The notes under the pieces were generated by a model, which was not told the DNA's origin, did no database searches, and worked only from the letters and a program-made list of their open reading frames with translations. Shown here piece by piece: positions 1-7,217 of a stretch of DNA of 29,550 bases; the stretch's first letter is position 1, and the number at the start of each line of letters is the position of its first letter. The position numbers were made by a program, and so were the translations under genes. This DNA is from Oscillospiraceae bacterium (GTDB lineage: Bacteria > Bacillota > Clostridia > Oscillospirales > Oscillospiraceae): contig JAEDNR010000014.1 of the NCBI GenBank assembly GCA_016302405.1, forward strand, positions 1 to 29,550. The letters are read 5' to 3'.

Positions 1-52
1 TCATTTCATTTATTGTGGTGCTATTATAGCATGATTATTTTTTGACACACTG

Positions 53-86
53 AAATCGGTCAGCTTTTTGGAAAGCTGACCGATTT
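53..86. terminator. Perfect 15-bp stem-loop 3' of the transketolase operon
   Basis: AAATCGGTCAGCTTT (53-67) pairs perfectly with AAAGCTGACCGATTT (72-86) around a 4-nt loop. It lies 36 bases past the stop of the last gene of the minus-strand operon, so it probably ends or stabilises that transcript. There is no immediate U-tract on the minus strand, so factor-independent termination is uncertain. Confidence 0.5.
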
Positions 87-121
87 GCTGTTGATGGAAA
101 TGAAGTGTGAAGAAAAATCCC

Positions 122-1117
122 CTATTGGACGGCGTGGCTTCCGTTCTTCCGCGCCACGGCCCGCACTGCGGCCGAGACAATATCGTTTGCGGTCAGACCG
201 TATTCCTCCATCAGGAAATCCAGGGGGCCGACCTGGCCAAACCGGTTCTGAATACCGATAAACTCCACGGGCACCGGGTGCTTCAAGCTGAGAAGATTAG
301 CTACCGCAGACCCAAGTCCGCAGGATACCTGGTGATTCTCCGCGGTTACAATGCATCCCGTCTCTTCCGCTGCCTGCAAAATCAGTGCCTCATCCAGGGG
401 CTTCCAGGTATACATATCGATCACTCTTGCGTCCACGCCGTCCTTTTTTAACCGCTCGGCGGCTTCGATTGCCTCTGTAACCAGTACACCGGAGGCGATG
501 ATCGTTACATCCTTTCCGTCCCGCAGGAGCGCGCCTTTTCCGATTTCAAAGTCTGCCCCGTCTTCGTAGACGGTCTTGAATTCCTTTCGGATCAGCCGCA
601 TATAGGAGGGCCTCCCACACTGCGCCAGCTTTTCCGTCAGGGAACGTGTCTGGGCGTAATCACAGGAATCGATCACCACCGCGTTCGGCACCGTCATATA
701 GAGCGCGCAATCCTCAAAGGGCATATGGGTCGCACCGTTAAACATCGCCGTTACGCCCGGATCGGAGCCGATGACATGGACGGGCAGATTGCTGTACCCC
801 GCCGCCAGGAATGCCTGGTCAAACATTCTGCGGGAGGCAAAGCAGGCAAAGGAATGCACAAACACGTTAAGGCCCGCGGCGGTCATCCCAGATGCCACAC
901 CCATGGCATTTTGTTCCGCGATGCCCGCGTTATAGACCTGATTGGGAAGGGCGCGCAGGAGCTTTCCGGTGTTGATGCATCCCATGAGATCACAGTCGAT
1001 GTGTACCAGCTTAGGATCTGCTGCCATCATTTCCAGCATGGCTTCTACATACGCGTCCCGATTTGCGCGGGGATCTTTCTCGTGTTTCTGACTTAACGTA
1101 AATTGCACGGTTTTCAT
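122..1117 (-). CDS. Transketolase-like protein, C-terminal subunit
   Basis: This is the second half of a split transketolase: the pyrimidine-binding (PYR) and C-terminal domains, 331 aa. The GIAEQN motif (about residues 65-70) carries the catalytic Glu (E68) that activates the aminopyrimidine of thiamine diphosphate. With the N-terminal subunit it should move a two-carbon ketol unit between sugars in the cytoplasm. I chose the ATG at 1117 over an upstream one because AGGAGG lies 5 nt before it and the preceding gene stops 8 nt upstream. Two-subunit transketolases are common in Clostridia and archaea, and in Clostridia they are often tied to special pathways rather than the central pentose phosphate cycle. 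Last gene of the operon; a perfect stem-loop follows. DXS can be excluded because DXS is a single long chain. The substrate is not known. Confidence 0.9.
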   Translation of the reverse strand: MKTVQFTLSQKHEKDPRANRDAYVEAMLEMMAADPKLVHIDCDLMGCINTGKLLRALPNQVYNAGIAEQNAMGVASGMTAAGLNVFVHSFACFASRRMFDQAFLAAGYSNLPVHVIGSDPGVTAMFNGATHMPFEDCALYMTVPNAVVIDSCDYAQTRSLTEKLAQCGRPSYMRLIRKEFKTVYEDGADFEIGKGALLRDGKDVTIIASGVLVTEAIEAAERLKKDGVDARVIDMYTWKPLDEALILQAAEETGCIVTAENHQVSCGLGSAVANLLSLKHPVPVEFIGIQNRFGQVGPLDFLMEEYGLTANDIVSAAVRAVARKNGSHAVQ

Positions 1118-1125
1118 CCTCCTTT

Positions 1126-1980
1126 TTACGCTTCTGCTTCTGCGGCGGCAAGGGCTGCTTCCGATGCCCGGATCGCTTCGTCCCACTGTGCCTTTGTGGG
1201 CTGGGAAGAATGTGCGCCGGTGGGTTCGGCAAAGGTCGCGCCCTTGCCCTTTACGGTATTCAGGATCAGACAGGTGGGCTGACCGTTTACGGTTTCCGCC
1301 GCTTTCAGCGCGTCATAGATGGCCGTGACATCATTTCCGTCCTGCAGCTCTGTCACATTCCACCCAAAGGCGTCGAATTTGGCGCCGATGCCCTTGCCAT
1401 GGCTCATGACTTCGCAGGTGGGACCATCCAATTGCTGCTTGTTCTGATCCACAAGGCAGACCAGGTTGTCCAGATGATAGTGGTCGGCAAACTGCGCGGC
1501 CTCCCAAATCTGCCCCTCATCGCATTCGCCGTCACCGACGGCAACAAAGACGCGGCTGCTTTTTCCCTGCTGTTTTAACCCCAGCGCCGCCCCAACGGCC
1601 TCACTCATGCCCTGGCCCAGGGAGCCGGTGGTCAGGTCCACACCGGGGGTCATATTCCGGTCCGTATGGGACGGGAATTTTGTGTTGGGATGATTCAGGG
1701 TATAGGCGCTTTCCAGCGGATAGTATCCCATCAGTCCCAGGGTAGCGTACATGACCGGACCGCCATGTCCTTTGGAAAGGACAAACCAGTCCCGGTCCTC
1801 CCACCGGGGGTTTTGGGGATCAATGCGCATGATCCCACCGTAGAGGACTGCCATGGCATCTGCCATGGACATGGAGCCTCCCACATGGCCGAATCCCCGG
1901 GAAGCAATGATTTTCAGTGTTTCCAGACGAATTTTCGCTGCAAGTACTTTCAGTTCGTGCATTTTCTGCTTTTTATCCAT
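1126..1980 (-). CDS. Transketolase-like protein, N-terminal (ThDP-binding) subunit
   Basis: 284 aa, the usual length for the ThDP-binding half of a split transketolase. SKGHGG (69-74) contains the conserved active-site His. The pyrophosphate/Mg motif begins at GDGE (149-152) and ends with the Asn of DQN (178-180), the expected spacing. The C-terminus is Ala/Glu-rich and low in complexity, as is common in this subunit. GGAG lies just upstream of the ATG. The gene sits 38 bp after the dehydrogenase and 8 bp before the C-terminal subunit, so the two subunits should be co-translated. Together with the IolB-like isomerase and the iron-dependent dehydrogenase it suggests ketol transfer in a dedicated sugar or sugar-acid route. 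Family assignment is firm; substrate is unknown. Confidence 0.92.
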   Translation of the reverse strand: MDKKQKMHELKVLAAKIRLETLKIIASRGFGHVGGSMSMADAMAVLYGGIMRIDPQNPRWEDRDWFVLSKGHGGPVMYATLGLMGYYPLESAYTLNHPNTKFPSHTDRNMTPGVDLTTGSLGQGMSEAVGAALGLKQQGKSSRVFVAVGDGECDEGQIWEAAQFADHYHLDNLVCLVDQNKQQLDGPTCEVMSHGKGIGAKFDAFGWNVTELQDGNDVTAIYDALKAAETVNGQPTCLILNTVKGKGATFAEPTGAHSSQPTKAQWDEAIRASEAALAAAEAEA

Positions 1981-2018
1981 GATAATCTCCTTTTTCGTTC
2001 CCCTGACTGCACCGGTCT

Positions 2019-3140
2019 TTAAAACGCGCTCTCGTAGACGGCAAGGATCTCATCCCGGGTCAGCTCCGCATAGTTATTTCCCAGCAGACGCTTCTGCGAC
2101 TGCACCACATTGTCCGCAAAGGCAGGAAGCTCCGCTTCTTTCACACCGTAAAAGCGCATGGGCTTGCGGGGCAGGATCCGGTCCATCAGGTTATACAGCG
2201 CTTCCAGCGCGTTTTCGGCGGGACACTCCAGAAGAGAAGAAAGAAGCGCTTCCAGCCGATTGATTTTCCCCACCGGCTTTTTTGCCGCGTATTTTTTCAT
2301 GACCGGGGCGAACATCACCTGATTGGCTTCCCCATGGGAAACGTGATACGCTCCGCCAAGGGGATAGCTGAGGGCATGAACCGCTCCGCAGCCCGCGTTT
2401 CCAAAGGCGATACCTGCGTAATTGGAACCCAGCAAGAATTCTGCCGCATAGGCTTTCCAGCTGTCGCTGCTTTCGGATTCGGCGGCTTTTTTCCAGCAGG
2501 GCAGGATCAGCCGAAGGGCCTGTTTTGAGAAAAGCTCACTCCAGGGCGTCGCCTTTGGAGAAAGGAAGCTTTCAACAGCATGGATCATGGCATCAATGGA
2601 GGAGGTAGCGAATGCCGAATAGGGCAGGCTTTTCAGCAGCCCCGGGATCAATACCGCCTGCTGGGCGAACATGGCAGGGCAGACAATTCCCTGCTTTGTG
2701 CCTTTGCTGGTGCGGTTGATAATGGAAATGCCGGTCACCTCACTGCCCGTTCCGCAGGTGGTGGGCACAATGAAGAGGGGATGAACCTGCTTCAATTCCG
2801 CCATACGGTCATACAGGTCATCCGTTGTATCCCCGGGCTCCGCTACGGCAAGGACTTTCGCGATGTCAATAATGGTGCCGCCGCCCACGGCGATGATCCG
2901 TTTATAGCTGCGATTACGCAGATCGGCAAGGATCGCGTCCACCATTACGTCCGTCGGTTCGCCGGGAGCGTATCGATTGCGGAACAGAGTCTGGCATTCC
3001 AGATGAAGCGCCGCCAGATCGGACTTATAAAAATGCTCACTGGTGAAGATCAGGTCGGAGGCATTCAGTCCGGCATCCTTTGCGAAATCCGCGAATTCCC
3101 GGTACTCCGCAATTCCGGGTACAATTTGAAACATGCCCAT
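2019..3140 (-). CDS. Iron-containing alcohol dehydrogenase (4-hydroxybutyrate dehydrogenase-like)
   Basis: Group III (Fe-dependent) alcohol dehydrogenase, 373 aa. GGGTIID (86-92) is the NAD(P)-binding loop and PTTCGTGSE (126-134) the second signature. The metal ligands are present: D183 and H187 (DAMIH), H255 (AVHALS) and H269 (SHGEAN). The enzyme would interconvert an aldehyde and an alcohol with NAD(P)H in the cytoplasm. The overall look (IIDIAK, PTTCGTGSEVT) recalls clostridial 4-hydroxybutyrate dehydrogenases, which act on succinate semialdehyde, but substrate cannot be read from sequence. Start ATG at 3140 has GGAG 8 nt upstream. Lies 14 bp after the isomerase and 38 bp before the transketolase subunits, in one operon. 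It may dispose of the aldehyde released by the transketolase (inference). Confidence 0.9.
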   Translation of the reverse strand: MGMFQIVPGIAEYREFADFAKDAGLNASDLIFTSEHFYKSDLAALHLECQTLFRNRYAPGEPTDVMVDAILADLRNRSYKRIIAVGGGTIIDIAKVLAVAEPGDTTDDLYDRMAELKQVHPLFIVPTTCGTGSEVTGISIINRTSKGTKQGIVCPAMFAQQAVLIPGLLKSLPYSAFATSSIDAMIHAVESFLSPKATPWSELFSKQALRLILPCWKKAAESESSDSWKAYAAEFLLGSNYAGIAFGNAGCGAVHALSYPLGGAYHVSHGEANQVMFAPVMKKYAAKKPVGKINRLEALLSSLLECPAENALEALYNLMDRILPRKPMRFYGVKEAELPAFADNVVQSQKRLLGNNYAELTRDEILAVYESAF

Positions 3141-3154
3141 ACCGGTTTCTCCTT

Positions 3155-3946
3155 TCAGATCTCAGGGAAGAATTTTGCGTCGGGAGCCGTCACCCAGCTA
3201 TGCTCTGCCACAACCGTTGTGACGATCGGCGCGTCGTCCCGCAGGCGGATGCACCACAGGTAGTATTCCGCGTATCCGGGGGCAGCACACTGGGAGTGAG
3301 TGATATTTTCCGGCATGCCCATCAGGTCGTTGTTTTTGACCTTGTAGGCATCGTCACCGAACTCCGCCAGGCCATAGCCGTTTTCCGGCAGGAATTTGTA
3401 ATAATAAAGCTCCGGCTCCACATGCTGGTGGGGTGGATAGGAGGACCATTTTCCAGGGAAGTGAACCACCTCGCCGATAAAGAAGTTGGTCTGGGGGCAA
3501 TTGGAACGGTCAAAGAAAGTGCGCACCATACGGGTGGACATGTCATTCATCTGACCGGCACCGCGCTTTTCATTCGCGCAGAGGCAATCCTCCGGGCGCA
3601 TCAGTCGGGAGGCAAAGCTGCGGGGATTTTCGGTGCGGACAATGGCGATCTCCGTATCGGCGAAGGCGGTGACCGTGACCTTGGTATTCTGCGGTACATG
3701 GAGCAGGACAGCGCCTTCGTGGAAGCAGTCTTTCCGTTCCACGCTTTCCTTTTTTTCCTCCCATTCAAAGCAGACCCGGCCGGACAGAAGATCATATACG
3801 GTCTCCTGGGCGTAATCAAAGTGCAGCACATCGAGGTTTTCCAGCTTCACAACGCCGAATTCCATCCCCATCATTTCCGGATTCCCGGATGCCGAGACCA
3901 TGCCGTTGTACCCTTTTTCAAACGGACCCTTGCTGACATATTTCAT
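3155..3946 (-). CDS. IolB/KduI-family sugar-acid isomerase (5-deoxy-glucuronate isomerase-like)
   Basis: 263-aa bicupin of the KduI/IolB family. The metal site is visible as HQH (173-175) with nearby Glu (177/179) and a distal His (H217). The stretch WSSYPPHQH and the segment around residues 215-232 (THSQCAAPGYAEYYLW) resemble IolB more than KduI. IolB converts 5-deoxy-D-glucuronate to 2-deoxy-5-keto-D-gluconate in inositol breakdown; KduI isomerises 4-deoxy-5-ketouronate from pectin or glycosaminoglycans. No other iol or kdu gene is in the window, so the true substrate is open. First gene of the operon; AAAGGA lies 8 nt before the ATG. It is divergent from the LacI-type regulator, with a 95-bp shared promoter region. 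Confidence 0.82.
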   Translation of the reverse strand: MKYVSKGPFEKGYNGMVSASGNPEMMGMEFGVVKLENLDVLHFDYAQETVYDLLSGRVCFEWEEKKESVERKDCFHEGAVLLHVPQNTKVTVTAFADTEIAIVRTENPRSFASRLMRPEDCLCANEKRGAGQMNDMSTRMVRTFFDRSNCPQTNFFIGEVVHFPGKWSSYPPHQHVEPELYYYKFLPENGYGLAEFGDDAYKVKNNDLMGMPENITHSQCAAPGYAEYYLWCIRLRDDAPIVTTVVAEHSWVTAPDAKFFPEI

Positions 3947-4041
3947 AATGTGTTCCTTTCTCCCGAGACGGGTAAAAAAATTCTTTTCTTTTTGCGGAAA
4001 ATACGGTATACTGTCTTCATAAACGAAAGGCTGGCATTCGA

Positions 4042-5046
4042 ATGAAAGACAGGATAACGATCAGCGATATTGCCAAACTGGCGAATGTGTCAAAGACTAC
4101 GGTCTCCTTTTATCTGAACGGTCACCATTATAAGATGTCGGAGGAAACCAAAAACAGGATTCGGGAAGTGATCGAAACCACCGGATTCCAACCCAGTACA
4201 GTAGCCCGCTCCCTGAACGCCAAGCAGACCTATCTGCTGGGAGTCCTTATCAGCGATATTACCAGCGCCTTTGCCAACCAGCTTATCAAGGGCCTGACCG
4301 AATATGTCCAGCAGCGGGGCTATCAGCTCATTCTCGGCTCCAGCTCTTTCCGGAACGAAAACGAACGCAAGTGTATTGAGGGAATGTACAATATGGGCGT
4401 GGATGGATTCCTGGTCCAGCCCAGCCCTCAGTTTGAGAGCATGTGGGATACCATGGGTATCGACAAGCCCCTTGTATTTTTTGACTCCCCGCCCCGGGAT
4501 ACCTCCGTGATGTATGTAAAGACCGACAGCTATCAGGCTGTGTACGAGGCGATCCGGACGACGGTCAAAAAGGGCTACACCCATTTTGCAGTGGTTACCG
4601 CCGACCCGGAAACGGTCATTACCCGCCAGGAACGTATGGGCGGATTCCGGGACTGCCTAAATGCCTATGGCCTGGACTATGATACGATTCCTGCGGAGCG
4701 TGATACCAGCCTTGCCGCGCTGCGGGAAGCTATTGCTCCTTTGATCGCCCGATATGAAAATCTGTGTGTCTTCGCGGTCAACAACTGGCTCCTGAAAAAG
4801 GTATTCCTGGCGCTGGAAGACTTTCGCCATCTCATTCCGCAGAAGCTTGGCCTGCTGGGTATGGATGCTTACGAGTGGAATTACCTGGTGGTGCCTCCCA
4901 TCACAACGATTCTGCAGCCTGCGGAAGAGGAGGGGGTCGCTGCCGGTAAGCTCCTGATAGACGCGATTGAAAGAAAAAACGGGGAAGAACATACCTGTAT
5001 CCTGAAATGCAAAATCAATGAGCAGGCGTCTACTGCCAGACAATGA
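4042..5046 (+). CDS. LacI-family transcriptional regulator (KdgR-like)
   Basis: 334 aa. An N-terminal helix-turn-helix and hinge occupy residues 1-60 (ISDIAKLANVSKTTVS is the classic LacI recognition segment), followed by a periplasmic-binding-protein-like effector domain (about 62-330). The SKTTVSFYLN variant is typical of the KdgR/CcpA side of the family. It should bind a palindromic operator and respond to a sugar or sugar acid. It is transcribed away from the isomerase-dehydrogenase-transketolase operon, so it is the obvious regulator of that operon. A perfect LacI-type palindrome lies downstream (5147-5162). The Shine-Dalgarno AAAGG is 11 nt from the ATG, so expression may be weak, as usual for repressors. 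Confidence 0.9.
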   Translation: MKDRITISDIAKLANVSKTTVSFYLNGHHYKMSEETKNRIREVIETTGFQPSTVARSLNAKQTYLLGVLISDITSAFANQLIKGLTEYVQQRGYQLILGSSSFRNENERKCIEGMYNMGVDGFLVQPSPQFESMWDTMGIDKPLVFFDSPPRDTSVMYVKTDSYQAVYEAIRTTVKKGYTHFAVVTADPETVITRQERMGGFRDCLNAYGLDYDTIPAERDTSLAALREAIAPLIARYENLCVFAVNNWLLKKVFLALEDFRHLIPQKLGLLGMDAYEWNYLVVPPITTILQPAEEEGVAAGKLLIDAIERKNGEEHTCILKCKINEQASTARQ

Positions 5047-5146
5047 TCGGACAGCTTGTAACCACGCGGAGCCGTAATCAGCGCCCATAAATGCTCCGAT
5101 ACGGACATTTTCCGGCGCGTGTTGCGGAAATTCCGTTTTCTTAAAA

Positions 5147-5162
5147 AGTAAACCGGTTTACT
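5147..5162. promoter_or_regulatory. LacI-type operator palindrome
   Basis: AGTAAACCGGTTTACT is a perfect 16-bp palindrome with the central CG typical of LacI-family operators (AAACCGGTTT core). It lies between the LacI-type gene and the AraC-type gene. It may be bound by the neighbouring LacI protein, giving control of the AraC-type gene, but no matching copy is visible in the divergent 3947-4041 promoter region. Confidence 0.6.
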
Positions 5163-5178
5163 AATTGGGATAAAAATA

Positions 5179-5195
5179 AAACAGGCGGCCTGTTT
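5179..5195. terminator. Weak terminator-like hairpin after the LacI-type gene
   Basis: AAACAGG (5179-5185) and CCTGTTT (5189-5195) form a 7-bp stem with a 3-nt loop. GT-rich sequence follows on the plus strand and an A/T-rich run lies on the other side, so it could act in either direction. The stem is short and the call is tentative. Confidence 0.3.
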
Positions 5196-5336
5196 GTTGT
5201 TTGCAAAGTGCTGCCCGGTGACAGGGAATGCCAATTGTGGGAAACGGAACGTTCTTTTGTAAGACCATAGGAGACCACTGTTTTATCTTTCGTTTTTTAT
5301 GATTTGACGGAAACACCTGGAAAGGAGAGGTATCAT

Positions 5337-6203
5337 TTGCGCAGCGTTACCGTTGACAGAAACCAGCGGGAATTGACACCCCATGGCACATCCGCTTTTC
5401 CGGTGGAAATCAATCAGGATGATCTGAGCAGCTTTCAGGATTACCATATCCGCTGCCACTGGCATCCGGAGCTGGAAATATCCATCGTCCGGAGCGGGCA
5501 AGCCCTTTATCGGCTGGGCTCAGGAACCTATGCGCTGACCGGCGGGCAGGGATTATTTATCAATGCCAAAGTCCCCCATATGATTCTTTCCCAGTCTGAA
5601 GAACCTGCAATCCTGACCACTTTTATTATTCATCCCTCGTTCCTGTACGGTACTCCGGAGAGCGTGATTGCTGCGGAGCTGTTCTGGCCCCTGCAAAATT
5701 CCAGAAGAAATGCCGCAATCCGGCTGGAGCCCAATACCGTCCGTCTGTTCCTGCGGATCGATGAACTGAACCAGGCCCGCCCCTTTGGATATGAACTGCA
5801 GATGAAAGGGCTGTTTTGTGAAGCGTTCTTTTCGCTGCTGTCTCCCCGGGAGACGGAACTGAAGCATGCCGCGGCAATCAAGGAAAGTGAACTGGAAACG
5901 CTGGATCAGATCCTGAAGATCCTCCATGAGACATATGCCGAGCCACTGAACCTGGGCCTTTTGTCGGAAAAAGTTGCCATGTCAAAGGAAAACTGCTGCC
6001 GCTTTTTCAAGCGTGTGACCGGGCAAACCCTGTCTGCGTACCTGGAAGATTACAGGATTTCTCAGAGTCTTCCGCTTCTGGCGGAGGGAAAGCTGCCGAT
6101 CATCCAGATTGCCGCCCAGGTGGGCTTCAGCAACGCCGGCCGTTTTTCTGCCGCTTTCGTAAAGCGGATGCAGTGCACTCCCAGGCAATACTGCCGCAAA
6201 TAA
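5337..6203 (+). CDS. AraC-family transcriptional regulator with N-terminal cupin
   Basis: 288 aa. The N-terminal half is a cupin-type sensor: HWHPELEIS (about residues 37-45), then a Gly-rich turn and NAKVPHMI. The C-terminal 100 residues are an AraC DNA-binding domain with two helix-turn-helices (LGLLSEKVAMSKENCCRFFK, and IIQIAAQVGFSNAGRFSAAF). Such proteins usually activate a nearby carbohydrate operon on binding a sugar. I chose the TTG at 5337: GGAGAGG ends 6 nt upstream, whereas an upstream TTG at 5304 has no ribosome site. No catabolic or transport genes follow directly, so its target may be the operon at 122-3946 or lie elsewhere. It stands alone, with 290 bp upstream holding the LacI-type palindrome. 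Confidence 0.88.
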   Translation: MRSVTVDRNQRELTPHGTSAFPVEINQDDLSSFQDYHIRCHWHPELEISIVRSGQALYRLGSGTYALTGGQGLFINAKVPHMILSQSEEPAILTTFIIHPSFLYGTPESVIAAELFWPLQNSRRNAAIRLEPNTVRLFLRIDELNQARPFGYELQMKGLFCEAFFSLLSPRETELKHAAAIKESELETLDQILKILHETYAEPLNLGLLSEKVAMSKENCCRFFKRVTGQTLSAYLEDYRISQSLPLLAEGKLPIIQIAAQVGFSNAGRFSAAFVKRMQCTPRQYCRK

Positions 6204-6330
6204 GAGGACATCACTATCATAATCCATTCGGGCAGCATAAAAAAGCCGGATATTGACGGATTTTATACAGATTTTGCCTGGTGTGCTGACAAGACCGGAT
6301 GCTGTCGGCGCATGAAGCCTTGCGTTTTCC

Positions 6331-6377
6331 AAAAAATGAATCCCTCTGAAAACTTCTGTTTTCAAGAGGGATTCATT
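6331..6377 (-). terminator. Rho-independent terminator of the feo operon
   Basis: On the minus strand a long hairpin (arms about 6358-6377 and 6335-6353; AATGAATCCCTC pairs with GAGGGATTCATT) is followed by six Ts (complement of 6331-6336). It lies directly after the HAD gene stop and ends the feo transcript. Confidence 0.85.
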
Positions 6378-6388
6378 CGCGTTTCGGA

Positions 6389-7066
6389 TCACAAAAGAGA
6401 AATGACATCTGCCAGGGAATCAGCTTTGGCAAAGAGAATTCCCCGGGTCTTTTCGTCCGGCTGGTCCTGGTCGGGAACCATAATGGGCATGCATCCTGCC
6501 CGGTAGGCGGAAAGGATTCCGGCGGGGGAGTCCTCCAGAGCCAGGCAGTTTTCCGGCGGAAGTCCCAGGGAAGCGGCACCGTAGAGGTAAATCTCCGGCT
6601 CGGGCTTGCAGGTGGGCACGTCGCTGCCCTGGCAGATCCGGGCGAACCGGTGCAGCAGGTTCAGTTTGGAGAGATTCGCGTTTACCCGTTCCAGGGAGGA
6701 AGAGGTGGTAACCGCGGCGGGGATGCCGTTATCATCCAGGGCGTCCAAAAGCGCGTAGATACCGGGCTTGGCCTCTACGCCGTTTTCCGCGATGTATTCG
6801 TCCATAAGCCGGATGCGAAGCTCCCGGATGGCGGCATAGGGAGTGTCGGGGCCAAAATAGCTTTCCATTTTCTTCTTTGCCGTATCCCGGTTCAGGCTCC
6901 GCATGCCCAGGGCCTGCTCCCGGGTCATGGGGCAGCCAAAAGCCTGGGCGGCCTCCTGCCAGAAGCGGGTATAGAGTCTTTCCGTGTCCACGATTACGCC
7001 GTCCATGTCGAACAGAACGCCGCGGATGTTTCGTTTCCATTGGGGATGCAGCATTTCAAGGGACAT
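6389..7066 (-). CDS. HAD-superfamily hydrolase (beta-phosphoglucomutase/phosphatase-like)
   Basis: 225 aa. Motif I is FDMDGV (about residues 19-24), with D20 the nucleophile and D22 the acid/base. Motif II is the Thr/Ser run TTSSS, followed by a Lys in CKPEPE, and motif III is LEDSPAG. A helical C1-type cap lies between motifs I and II. This is the beta-phosphoglucomutase-like subfamily, whose members dephosphorylate small sugar phosphates or isomerise glucose 1-phosphate; the substrate is not predictable. I chose the ATG at 7066 because GGAGA lies about 9 nt before it. The start overlaps the end of the Cys-rich gene by 11 bp, so it is translated in the feo operon. Its place after feoB is unusual and its link with iron is unknown. 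Confidence 0.85.
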   Translation of the reverse strand: MSLEMLHPQWKRNIRGVLFDMDGVIVDTERLYTRFWQEAAQAFGCPMTREQALGMRSLNRDTAKKKMESYFGPDTPYAAIRELRIRLMDEYIAENGVEAKPGIYALLDALDDNGIPAAVTTSSSLERVNANLSKLNLLHRFARICQGSDVPTCKPEPEIYLYGAASLGLPPENCLALEDSPAGILSAYRAGCMPIMVPDQDQPDEKTRGILFAKADSLADVISLL

Positions 7067-7217
7067 ATTTGTGTTCTCCTTTGCATTTCTTCTCTTTTCC
7101 GCAGCCGGAACATCCGGAGCAGCAAGAGCAGCTTCCGCCTTTCTTCCGGGGCCGCAGGAGGACATAGAGAAACCACCCGGCGACGAGGCCGAGGAGCAGC
7201 CAGTCCGCCCAGCTCAT
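7056..7217 (-). CDS. FeoB-associated Cys-rich membrane protein
   Basis: 53 aa. One N-terminal membrane segment (SWADWLLLGLVAGWFLYVLL), then a short basic tail with seven Cys in a CSCCSGCSGC-type cluster ending KKCKGEH. This matches the small Cys-rich protein often found after feoB in Firmicutes (FeoB_associated family), thought to help Fe(II) transport, possibly in the role of FeoC. Its ATG overlaps the feoB stop (ATGA, 7214-7217), so it is translationally coupled. The long upstream extension of the frame is feoB sequence read in another frame and is not real. Confidence 0.88.
   Translation of the reverse strand: MSWADWLLLGLVAGWFLYVLLRPRKKGGSCSCCSGCSGCGKEKKCKGEHKYVP

Noticed and set aside
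1..1980. Single 1-deoxy-xylulose-5-phosphate synthase split by a frameshift
   Set aside because: Each half has its own start codon and ribosome site, standard subunit lengths and an 8-bp spacer, which is the normal two-subunit transketolase layout.
3947..4041. Second LacI-type operator in the divergent promoter region
   Set aside because: I searched by eye for an AAACCGGTTT-like palindrome and found none; only a partial ATACGGTATAC symmetry is present, too weak to call.
3080..4045. 321-codon plus-strand frame running up to the LacI-type gene
   Set aside because: It is antisense to the IolB-like gene and part of the dehydrogenase, whose motifs and metal ligands are unambiguous.
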